DNA of 7,009 nt from assembly GCA_023417745.1 (NCBI GenBank), contig JAEZEM010000400.1, positions 1 through 7,009 on the forward strand, in the 5' to 3' direction. The notes under the pieces are model-generated. The model did no database searches. It was given only the letters and a program-made list of their open reading frames with translations, and was not told the DNA's origin. Positions 1-5,634 of the stretch are shown in pieces (position 1 is the first letter of the stretch; each line of letters begins with the position of its first letter). The position numbers and the translations under genes are program-made. Source of the DNA: Pseudomonadota bacterium. GTDB taxonomy: Bacteria; Desulfobacterota; Desulfovibrionia; Desulfovibrionales; Desulfovibrionaceae.

Positions 1-62
1 ACCAGGCAACCGGACTTGGCCCAGAAGTTTTGCAGCGTCAAAATGACATCCTGAAAGTACAT
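1..62 (-). CDS. glyQ: Glycyl-tRNA synthetase alpha subunit, N-terminus only (3' end outside window)
   Basis: GlyQ is the alpha (catalytic) chain of the bacterial two-subunit glycyl-tRNA synthetase, which charges tRNA-Gly in the cytoplasm together with GlyS. Only 20 codons and two bases are visible, starting at ATG 62 and reading [16 protein letters not shown] then SGC. This matches the E. coli GlyQ segment TFQGLILTLQDYWARQGC at most positions, including the FQxxILTLQ core and the WA..GC that follows. GGAG lies about 5 nt before the ATG. The fragment is too short to appear as a long open frame, but the match is specific. The gene should continue out of the window, probably followed by glyS. 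The 196-bp leader before it is dense in inverted repeats. Confidence 0.88.
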
Positions 63-83
63 GCTCGCTCCGATTTCAAGGTT

Positions 84-110
84 TCGCCGCCGGCCGGGCA
101 GCGGCGGCGA
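84..110. other. 9-bp hairpin just before the glyQ ribosome binding site
   Basis: TCGCCGCCG (84-92) and CGGCGGCGA (102-110) are perfect complements with a 9-nt loop. On the minus strand the stem ends 21 nt before the glyQ ATG, just ahead of its GGAG site. That position would suit control of glyQ translation or mRNA stability, but nothing beyond position supports this. Confidence 0.65.
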
Positions 111-141
111 CGGGGCGGGCCGGCGCAAGCGCCGCGCCCCG
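111..141. other. 13-pair GC-rich hairpin in the recO-glyQ gap
   Basis: CGGGGCG (111-117) pairs with CGCCCCG (135-141), and CGGCGC (121-126) with GCGCCG (129-134). A 3-nt bulge (118-120) lies on one side and the tip is very tight (2 nt, so the top pair probably opens). On the minus strand no T-run follows, so it is not a clear terminator. Confidence 0.65.
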
Positions 142-177
142 CGAAAAGACGTCCCGGCCAGATAAAATCCATCGTTC

Positions 178-194
178 GGGCCGGTCGCCGGCCC
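178..194. other. Perfect 7-bp hairpin in the recO-glyQ gap
   Basis: GGGCCGG and CCGGCCC flank a 3-base loop (TCG on the plus strand). No T-run is adjacent. It is short but entirely G/C and so stable; it is the second of four inverted repeats in this gap. Confidence 0.6.
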
Positions 195-213
195 AGCGTA
201 GACTGCGCCAAGT

Positions 214-245
214 CGACGACGCGGTCCAGACCGCAAAAAACGTCG
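214..245. other. Two-part inverted repeat after recO
   Basis: Plus strand: inner arms GCGGTC (221-226) and GACCGC (229-234), outer arms CGACG (214-218) and CGTCG (241-245), with an internal loop of AC against six A. On the minus strand the six T lie inside this loop and not after the stem. It is the first of a chain of inverted repeats running up to glyQ. Confidence 0.55.
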
Positions 246-267
246 GGCGGCCCCCAAATCAGGCCCG
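235..267 (-). terminator. Weak candidate terminator at the end of recO
   Basis: On the minus strand CGGGC (267-263) can pair with GCCCG (248-244) across a 14-nt loop. ACG and then six T (240-235) follow. The stem overlaps the last recO codons and stop. Only five pairs and a long loop make it a weak terminator. It shares bases 244-245 with the alternative structure at 214-245, so the two cannot form together. Confidence 0.3.
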
Positions 268-1008
268 CACGAATCCCCCCTGCTCCCAGGCCAGCCCCAT
301 GTGGTAGCGCACTAGGAGATCCACGGCCCGGGAAAATTCCCGGCCGGCGGCCGGATGGGGTCGGCAGGCGGCCCACTGCTCCGGTCCCTGCTCCACGGCC
401 GAGGCCAGAAGCGCCAGCGCCTCGCCGCCAAGGCGGGCATGCACGCCGCCCGAAGCGGCCGCGCGGCAGTCGGGGCAGGCGACCCGCCCCTCCTCCACAT
501 GGCACACGGCCCCAGTCTGGCCCAGGGGCTGGCCGCAGACGGCGCATTGGCCGCAAGCCGGCAACATGCCGTGCAAAAACGTCATCCGCGCCCGGAAAAG
601 GAGCGGAAAAAGCGGCGACGGTTCCTCGGCGGCGTCCAGAGTCGAAAGCATCGCGCGCATCAGGCCGTAGGCTTCGGCGAAACTCCCCGGAGCAACCGGC
701 GCGGCTTCGAAAAATTTCAGGCAGTTGACGGCCATGCCCAGACGCTGGGGATGGCTTCTCAACTGCCTTGGGGCATCAAGCAGCCTGCCCTCGGCCAGAC
801 AATGGTAGCCGCGATAGCCCGAGCGGCGCACCTTGAACTGGACGTGGTTCAGCGGATCAAGGCAACCCAGGAACCGGCGGCGACTTTTGAGCCCCCCGAA
901 GGCAAAGGCCGTATAGACTCCCCGCGTCGGCGAGAGCAGGCGCACCCAGGCGTCGATCTCCCGGAACCGCTTGACGGCCAATATGAGGACCTGATCGCTA
1001 TATTCCAT
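259..1008 (-). CDS. recO: DNA repair protein RecO
   Basis: RecO acts in the cytoplasm in RecF-pathway recombinational repair, binding single-stranded DNA and, with RecR, loading RecA onto SSB-coated strands. The 249-residue length is typical. The start is ATG at 1008, giving [10 protein letters not shown], the usual RecO opening, with AGGA 4 nt upstream; a TTG at 1041 in the same frame has no site. The N-terminal OB-fold covers about residues 1-80 ([19 protein letters not shown] at 38-56 is characteristic). A helical core follows, including [17 protein letters not shown] (134-150). A zinc-finger-like cluster has Cys152, 155, 158, 169, 178 and 181; pairs CxxC at 155/158 and 178/181 are the likely metal ligands. 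The C-terminal helix has [15 protein letters not shown]. It follows rodZ by 158 bp, with a strong stem-loop between them, and precedes glyQ by 196 bp. Confidence 0.94.
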
Positions 1009-1030
1009 GCCGTCCTGGTCCGACCGTGGC

Positions 1031-1087
1031 GGCGCTGGCAAGGCGCTGCAAACGCCAGCCAGCGTCCGCAGCGCCTTGCCAAGCGCC
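1031..1087. other. Very stable stem-loop in front of recO
   Basis: The arms TGGCAAGGCGCTGC (1036-1049) and GCAGCGCCTTGCCA (1068-1081) are perfect 14-bp complements with an 18-nt loop. After one bulged base at 1082 the pairing resumes with GGCGC (1031-1035) against GCGCC (1083-1087), giving 19 pairs. On the minus strand it ends 22 nt before the recO ATG, next to its AGGA site. No T-run follows in either direction directly, so it is better read as an mRNA stability, processing or translation-control element, or a small repeat element, than as a terminator. Confidence 0.8.
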
Positions 1088-1092
1088 CGTCA

Positions 1093-1116
1093 GCCTGTTT
1101 TCTCGGACGAACAGGC
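1093..1116. other. Small hairpin downstream of rodZ
   Basis: A perfect 7-bp inverted repeat, GCCTGTT (1093-1099) and AACAGGC (1110-1116), with a 10-nt loop, lies about 50 bp after the rodZ stop. On the minus strand no T-run follows, so a rho-independent terminator is not supported. It stands next to the much stronger stem at 1031-1087. Confidence 0.45.
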
Positions 1117-1166
1117 CGCGTTCCATTCCTGTCGCCAAGGCCGGGCGCTCGTGACCAGACGCTCCC

Positions 1167-2603
1167 CTACTGCGGGAACCGGATGGTCTTGATGGCCCCC
1201 TTCTCGGTGGTCACCGGCGTTTCCTGGCCGTTGTAGCGAAACACCACGCTGCTCGGGTTGCCGAGCTTGATCTCAATCTTCTCGCCAAAGGGCACGGTGA
1301 TGCGCTGGCCCTTTTTCACATAGATTTCCTTGGACGGTCCCTTGTCCGGACTGACGATGACCCAGCTGCCGTCCTGGCCGTAGATCTCCACTTCCTTGGC
1401 CCCGGCGGCGTTCTCGGTGGCCGGCCCGGGCGTGGGGGCGACGGCCGGAGGCGCGACGGGCAGCGAAGCGGCCGGCTGGGGCGTCGGCTGGGCGGCCGGT
1501 TGGGGCACTGCCTGTGGCTGTCCCTGGCCATTGGCCGCAGTCGGCTGGTCGGTCTTTTTGGCCACGAACTTGAGCGTCTTGACCGATCCCTTGCCGGCCT
1601 GGAGCGGATACAGCTTATTGTCGAAATGGATTTCCACCGCCCCGGCGTTGCCCAGGCGCACGAGCATGTTGTCGGCAAAGCGGCCGGTGAAGGTGTCGCC
1701 CTTTTCGAGCATGGTTTCGTGCATGGCCCCGCCGTCGGCTCCGGCCTGGAGCCAACAGCGTTCATTGGCGGCGATGGTCACGACATGGGGGCCGGCGTCG
1801 CCCACGGTGAAATTCTTGGCGGTGGGCGACACCGGAGCAGCCGACAGGGTTTCCGGGGCGGCGGGCACGGCCGGAGCCGAGCCGGCCGGACCACTGACGG
1901 CGATGTCCTGGGTGGCCTTGTCGTCGGCCGTAGGCGCGCCGGTCTTGACGGTTTCCGACTGGGGCTTGAGCGTCTCGACGGGAGCCGGCGTCACGACCGG
2001 CGGCACTGTGGGGGTCACGGCCGGAGGCACGGTCGGCGTCACGGCCACTGGCGGCGTCGGCGCGGTCTGGACCGGAGCCGGAGTCGGCACGAACGGCGTG
2101 GGCTCGGTCACGGGCGCGGGAACCGGCTGGGTCGGGACAACGCCCGCCGTTTCGGCCGGCTTGGCCTCGCCCGACGGTTCGGAACCCGAGAACACCCGGG
2201 CAAAAAGATACCAGCCCAGGGCCAGGACGACGAGGACGACCCCGGCTCCGGCCAGCCAGAGCATGACCGGCGGCCGAGGAGCGGGCGAAGGCACGGAGCA
2301 ACCGCAGGCATCGTCGGGGATGTCGGTTGCCAGGGAAATATCCCGAAACGTCGTCGGTTCTTCGACCTGGTAAACGGTTGACAGACGCGCGGCGAACTCC
2401 TCATGGTCCACACCGAGCAACCGCGCGTAATTCTTAATAAATCCCTTAGCGTACACCGGATGGGGCAACAGACTGTCGTTGCCCTCCTCAATGGCCGCAA
2501 GACAGGATCGTGATATCTTGGTCTTGTCCGACACCGTGTCGAGGGAGAGTCCCTGCCGCTCCCGCTCCTCGCGTAGCATCGTCCCTATCTCACGCAAATC
2601 CAT
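1167..2603 (-). CDS. rodZ: RodZ-like cell-shape protein: HTH, one membrane segment, two C-terminal DUF4115-like domains
   Basis: RodZ links the MreB cytoskeleton to the inner membrane and the wall-elongation machinery. The start at 2603 (478 residues) has AGGAG 8 nt upstream; the open frame reaches 2666, but the extra Arg-rich residues have no site. Residues 3-75 form the HTH_25/Xre-like domain. In the segment YAKGFIKNYARL (51-62), Tyr51 and Phe55 align with E. coli Phe60 and Tyr64, known MreB contacts. One membrane helix (about 112-136) puts the C-terminus in the periplasm. Linker 1 (141-262) is Pro/Thr/Val-rich with short repeats. The first beta domain is about 264-346, linker 2 (Pro/Gln/Ala) 350-400, and the second beta domain 402-478. 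Standard RodZ has one such domain. The motif RLGNAGAVEI in the first answers to KLGNPSSVVF in the second. The gene lies 66 bp after surA, probably co-transcribed. Confidence 0.88.
   Translation of the reverse strand: MDLREIGTMLREERERQGLSLDTVSDKTKISRSCLAAIEEGNDSLLPHPVYAKGFIKNYARLLGVDHEEFAARLSTVYQVEEPTTFRDISLATDIPDDACGCSVPSPAPRPPVMLWLAGAGVVLVVLALGWYLFARVFSGSEPSGEAKPAETAGVVPTQPVPAPVTEPTPFVPTPAPVQTAPTPPVAVTPTVPPAVTPTVPPVVTPAPVETLKPQSETVKTGAPTADDKATQDIAVSGPAGSAPAVPAAPETLSAAPVSPTAKNFTVGDAGPHVVTIAANERCWLQAGADGGAMHETMLEKGDTFTGRFADNMLVRLGNAGAVEIHFDNKLYPLQAGKGSVKTLKFVAKKTDQPTAANGQGQPQAVPQPAAQPTPQPAASLPVAPPAVAPTPGPATENAAGAKEVEIYGQDGSWVIVSPDKGPSKEIYVKKGQRITVPFGEKIEIKLGNPSSVVFRYNGQETPVTTEKGAIKTIRFPQ
1990..2061. 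repeat. Three imperfect 24-bp tandem repeats in the rodZ linker
   Basis: Plus-strand units beginning GTCACG start at 1990, 2014 and 2038, each 24 bp apart. They encode repeats of the type VTPTVPPA in the Pro-rich periplasmic linker of RodZ (about residues 185-208). The copies differ at several positions, so the array is old or under little slippage. Its likely role is spacer length in the cell envelope. Confidence 0.8.
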
Positions 2604-2620
2604 ACGAAAAACTCCTCTGA

Positions 2621-2657
2621 GTCCGTAACGCCGGGAGCGGGAGGACGCCCGGCGGAC
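2621..2657 (-). other. Imperfect hairpin between surA and rodZ
   Basis: In the 66-bp gap the minus strand can fold as GTCC plus GCCGGG pairing with CCCGGC plus GGAC. There is a 12-nt loop and a 5-nt bulge (GTTAC) on the 3' side. No T-run follows, so it is not a standard terminator. It ends a few bases before the rodZ AGGAG site, so it may affect mRNA processing, stability or rodZ translation. The function is inferred only from position. Confidence 0.5.
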
Positions 2658-2669
2658 CAATCGCAAGCT

Positions 2670-3671
2670 CTACAGCTTGACTTCGATGACGGCCTTGGAC
2701 CGCAGATTGTCGATGTATTCCTGGAAGAGTTTGTCGAACTTCTGCTTGTAGAGCAGCTCCTGAATCTGATCCTTGGCCGCCTCGTAGGACGGATTCGACC
2801 CGGCCGCAGCCGCCGGAGCAGCCGGGGCAGCCGGCTTTTCCGCCGGGGCCGAGGCCGTCCGTTGGACGAGCAGCACGGCTTTGCCGTCGAGGAGGACCGG
2901 TTCGCTGACCTGACCGGGGGGCACGGCGGTAAGGGCGCTGCGAAGCTGCGGAGCCAGATCCTTGGCCTGCACGTCGCCGAGATCGCCGCCCTGGTCGCGA
3001 CCGGGACCGATGGAAAATTTCTTGGCCGCGTCGGCAAACGACATGGCGCCGGAATTGATCTTAGCGCGCAATTCCTCGGCCTGCTTCTTGTTCGGCACCA
3101 TGATGAACCCAAGCCCGCCGGAGACCTTGGGACCCAGGACGGATTTGGCGGCGGACAAGCTGCCCTTGTTCTTCTCGTAGTAATCGCGAATCTCGTCGTC
3201 GGTGACGAGCACCTTGCGATGCACCATGAAGCCGAGCAGACGCTTCTTGATGCTGTCCACGCGCAACTTGTCGCGGAACTGCTTGAGCGTCAGGCCTTCC
3301 TTGGCCAGTTCTGTAACGAACTGCTGTTGCGTGAGACTGTTCTTTTTCTTGATCTCTTCGATCTGAGAGTCAATTTCCGTCTCCGATACCGTCAGCTTGA
3401 GCTTAGTCGCCTCGCTTTCGATAACCAGATCAGTGATCATGCTTTCGAGCACTTGCCGCCGCAGATCGTCAAGGCGGGGATCGTCCGGTTTGAGCGCCAC
3501 GCCCTGGGTCTGCTGGACCATGTCGGCCAACCGGGTGTTGACGTCAAAGAGCGTGATGAGCTTGCCATTGACGACGGCCACGACCCGATCCACCAATTCG
3601 GCGGCTCCGGCCGGGGCGGTCAGGCTCGCCAGGAGCGCCAACACAGCAAAAAATTTCGCGATTTGCGGCAA
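2670..3671 (-). CDS. surA: Periplasmic chaperone SurA, single parvulin domain (peptidylprolyl isomerase family)
   Basis: Exported chaperone of the SurA/PpiC family, expected to bind unfolded outer-membrane proteins in the periplasm. The chosen TTG start gives 333 residues; ATG at 3683 would add four, and the frame runs upstream to 4031 only by entering the previous gene. Residues 1-23 are a Sec signal ending AGA, with no lipobox. ELVDRVVAVVNGKLIT (25-40) is the typical SurA_N opening, followed by a long helical, Lys/Glu-rich chaperone region to about 170. One parvulin domain spans about 181-271, with SFADAAKKFS and GGDLGDV (228-234) well kept. An Ala/Pro linker (272-294) and a C-terminal helix follow. 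E. coli SurA has 428 residues and two parvulin domains; here there is one. The positions of the usual active-site histidines appear to hold Phe189 and Ala265, so isomerase activity is doubtful. The previous gene carries a related N-terminal segment. Confidence 0.87.
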   Translation of the reverse strand: MPQIAKFFAVLALLASLTAPAGAAELVDRVVAVVNGKLITLFDVNTRLADMVQQTQGVALKPDDPRLDDLRRQVLESMITDLVIESEATKLKLTVSETEIDSQIEEIKKKNSLTQQQFVTELAKEGLTLKQFRDKLRVDSIKKRLLGFMVHRKVLVTDDEIRDYYEKNKGSLSAAKSVLGPKVSGGLGFIMVPNKKQAEELRAKINSGAMSFADAAKKFSIGPGRDQGGDLGDVQAKDLAPQLRSALTAVPPGQVSEPVLLDGKAVLLVQRTASAPAEKPAAPAAPAAAAGSNPSYEAAKDQIQELLYKQKFDKLFQEYIDNLRSKAVIEVKL

Positions 3672-3676
3672 AATGT

Positions 3677-3681
3677 CCTCC
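3677..3681 (-). promoter_or_regulatory. Shine-Dalgarno GGAGG that favours a TTG start for surA
   Basis: GGAGG at 3681-3677 lies 5 nt before a TTG codon (3671-3669). The only nearby in-frame ATG (3683) overlaps this GGAGG and has no purine-rich site in front of it. Starting at TTG also removes two acidic residues (Glu, Asp) from the signal peptide's n-region, which would otherwise be net negative and unusual for Sec export. Confidence 0.6.
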
Positions 3682-3800
3682 ATGGATGGGGCTGAATCGG
3701 CCGCGTGCGAAGGACGCGCCGCGCCCGTCCGGCGATGCCCCGGAAACGTCGCAAGGCCACGCCGATCTCCTCCCAGAGCGTCGCGACCACGCATCCGGGG

Positions 3801-3829
3801 CGTATACGCGTTTTTGCAACCCCAGGCAA
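3801..3829 (-). promoter_or_regulatory. Candidate sigma70-type promoter upstream of surA
   Basis: On the minus strand TTGCCT (3829-3824) is followed after exactly 17 bp by TATACG (3806-3801). Each box matches the consensus TTGACA/TATAAT at four of six positions. Transcription would begin near 3794, giving a leader of about 120 nt before surA. The -10 box overlaps a perfect 10-bp palindrome, GCGTATACGC (3800s), which could also be an operator-like site. This is the only AT-richer patch in the gap, but the match is moderate and untested. Confidence 0.4.
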
Positions 3830-3855
3830 TCATGCCCATCGGCCGTTGGCTGGCC

Positions 3856-5634
3856 TCAGGGAAATTCCAAGACCCGACTTTCCTTCTTGCCGACCTCAAT
3901 GGTCTCGGCCCGGGTCGCTGCCCGGTAGGACACGTGGCTCGGGCTGCCCAGCCGGACGGAGAGCCGTCGCGAATAGGCCAGCCGTTGCGGCTTGCCGGGC
4001 TTGAGATAAACGCGTTCTTCCGGTCCGTCATCCACTATGTACAAAATCCAGCTTGCCTTGACGGCGGTGAATTCGACTTCGCCAGGACCGATGGTCGGGG
4101 TGGACGGCTGGCCGGCGGCAGCGCCGACCGAGGTCTCGCCAGCCTCAGGCTGCAGGCCCTCGGGTTTCGAATCGGTCTGGCCAGCCGACGCAGACTGGGC
4201 TGACGCGGCCACGGGGGTGGCCCCGGACGCCTCGACGCCCGCGACGGCGTTGCCGGCGGACGTGACCCCGGAGACCTGAGCCGGCTTTGCGGCATCGGCC
4301 ACGGGCGGGGCCGGCGATCCCGCGCCCTCGGGCAACTCGGCCGAAACGGCTGGAGCAGGCGGCGGCGCGCCAGCGGACGCCGCGTCCCTGGCCGCCACCG
4401 TGCCGCCGTCGCCGGCAACCGCCGGCTCGGCCGAGCCGGACGGTGCTAAAGGCGGCGTGGACGCAGGCGGCGGCGCGACCGGACGCTCCCCCTGTTCCTG
4501 AACCGGCGGCGCAGGCGCAATGGCCGGGGTGATCGTCTTGTCTTCGGGAGGGGCCGACAAGGGGAAGACCGGCGGCTCGTCAGGCGAGGCGGCCGACGAC
4601 GGGCGGGCCGCCAGGGCGCGGCGGGCCGCGCCGGCCACATAGACGCTGGCCTCTTCCTGCACCTTGGCGGCGGCGATATCGCCGTCGCCGTCCTTGCCGT
4701 CGACCTGGGCCAGCATGGCCCCGGCCGGCAGCAACCGGGCATTGACCCGGATGGTCGCCTGGCCGAGCGCCTTGGCCAGCCAGGCGTCAAAGGCCTTGGC
4801 CAGTTTTTCCTCGGTGAGCCGAGCTTCGACCCGGGCGTAGGCCTTGGCCGGATCGGGCATGGCGGCGGGCGTGCGTTCCACGAGCACCAAGGCGACATGT
4901 TCGCGGCCCATGGCCAGGGGAGCGGTCGCCTCGCCGGGCTTCTTGCCGCGCAGGGCGTCGCGCCAGGCCTGGGGCAGCCCGGCTTCGGGCATCACCGTCT
5001 CCACGCCAAGCGATGCCTCGCCTGAGCCGGCCTTGCGCGCTGCGACCAGGGCCGCCTTGACCGCCTCGGCGTCGCGGCCGGACACCACGCGAAGCGTCAC
5101 CATGGCCGGCCGGGCAAAAGCGGCTTGATGTTCCTTGTAATAGGCGGCCGCCTCGGCCACGCCCACCCGCTGGCCGGGCAACAGCACGTCCTGGCGAAAT
5201 TTTTCCAAAGCCAGCCGGTCGGCCAGCATCTCCCGCCAACGGGGCAGATCAATGTGCTCCTCAAGCAGCATGCGGTCGAAGGCTTCGCCCGGATAATCGG
5301 CCCGCACGGCCGCCTCGGCCTTGTCCAACTCCTCAGGCGTGGGAGCCTGGCCCAGACGTTTAAGCTCCTGGCGCACCAGCCGGGCAACGACCGCGTCGGC
5401 CAGAGCAGCTCCAAGGCCGGCGCGCAGGTCCTCGACAGCCGGATTGTCGGCAGCAGGTTGACTGATCCGGCTGACATCGTTCCGCATTTCCAGCTCGGCC
5501 AGCCGGATGGGCGAACCGTTGACCACGGCCACCACACCCGGCTCGTCGGCCGTGTCGCGGCCGCAGGCCCACAAGGCAAGGACCAAGACCAGGGCGGCCG
5601 CCAGACGCAGGCCCTGGCCTGGCCGCCTTGTCAT
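3856..5634 (-). CDS. SurA-like periplasmic chaperone lipoprotein with RodZ-type C-terminal domain
   Basis: Predicted envelope lipoprotein of 592 residues. The start is ATG at 5634, overlapping the mfd stop as ATGA, with GAGGAGG just upstream. Residues 1-24 form a lipoprotein signal: an RR n-region, a Leu/Ala core and LWAC ending at Cys24. Trp at -2 is atypical. Gly at +2 argues for outer-membrane sorting by the E. coli rule. VVAVVNGSPI (34-43) is a SurA_N/PpiC-type opening, and a helical region runs to about 160. A decayed parvulin domain (about 165-255) lacks the GGDLG motif. A helix resembling PpiC-family ends follows (261-302). Residues 310-518 are a Pro/Ala/Ser/Gly linker. Residues 519-592 closely resemble the last domain of the RodZ neighbour: both show EVE, a Ser-Trp pair, LGxPSxV and an FP near the end. 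Automated annotation would probably say peptidylprolyl isomerase; I think chaperone or scaffold is likelier. The exact role is unknown. Confidence 0.85.
   Translation of the reverse strand: MTRRPGQGLRLAAALVLVLALWACGRDTADEPGVVAVVNGSPIRLAELEMRNDVSRISQPAADNPAVEDLRAGLGAALADAVVARLVRQELKRLGQAPTPEELDKAEAAVRADYPGEAFDRMLLEEHIDLPRWREMLADRLALEKFRQDVLLPGQRVGVAEAAAYYKEHQAAFARPAMVTLRVVSGRDAEAVKAALVAARKAGSGEASLGVETVMPEAGLPQAWRDALRGKKPGEATAPLAMGREHVALVLVERTPAAMPDPAKAYARVEARLTEEKLAKAFDAWLAKALGQATIRVNARLLPAGAMLAQVDGKDGDGDIAAAKVQEEASVYVAGAARRALAARPSSAASPDEPPVFPLSAPPEDKTITPAIAPAPPVQEQGERPVAPPPASTPPLAPSGSAEPAVAGDGGTVAARDAASAGAPPPAPAVSAELPEGAGSPAPPVADAAKPAQVSGVTSAGNAVAGVEASGATPVAASAQSASAGQTDSKPEGLQPEAGETSVGAAAGQPSTPTIGPGEVEFTAVKASWILYIVDDGPEERVYLKPGKPQRLAYSRRLSVRLGSPSHVSYRAATRAETIEVGKKESRVLEFP

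Noticed and set aside
200..245. T-box-like string TGGACCGCG before glyQ
   Set aside because: It lacks one base of the TGGNACCGCG core. It lies right after recO, not before a terminator, and I see no Stem I or specifier loop.
1009..1041. Upstream TTG start for recO
   Set aside because: No ribosome site before it, and the added residues are not RecO-like; ATG 1008 begins with the family's usual sequence.
1093..1116. Rho-independent terminator of rodZ
   Set aside because: The stem is real, but no T-run follows on the minus strand; recorded only as a hairpin.
30..1236. Plus-strand frames opposite recO and the recO-glyQ gap
   Set aside because: Arg/Pro-rich low-complexity translations opposite a well-supported RecO; no conserved motif.
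1396..2381. Plus-strand open frames opposite rodZ (Gly/Ala/Thr- or Arg/His-rich)
   Set aside because: Antisense reflections of the Pro-rich linker codons; no ribosome site and no recognisable domain.
3684..4031. N-terminal extension of surA to ATG 4031
   Set aside because: It would overlap the upstream gene by 176 bp, place about 120 unlike residues before a clear signal peptide, and lacks a ribosome site.
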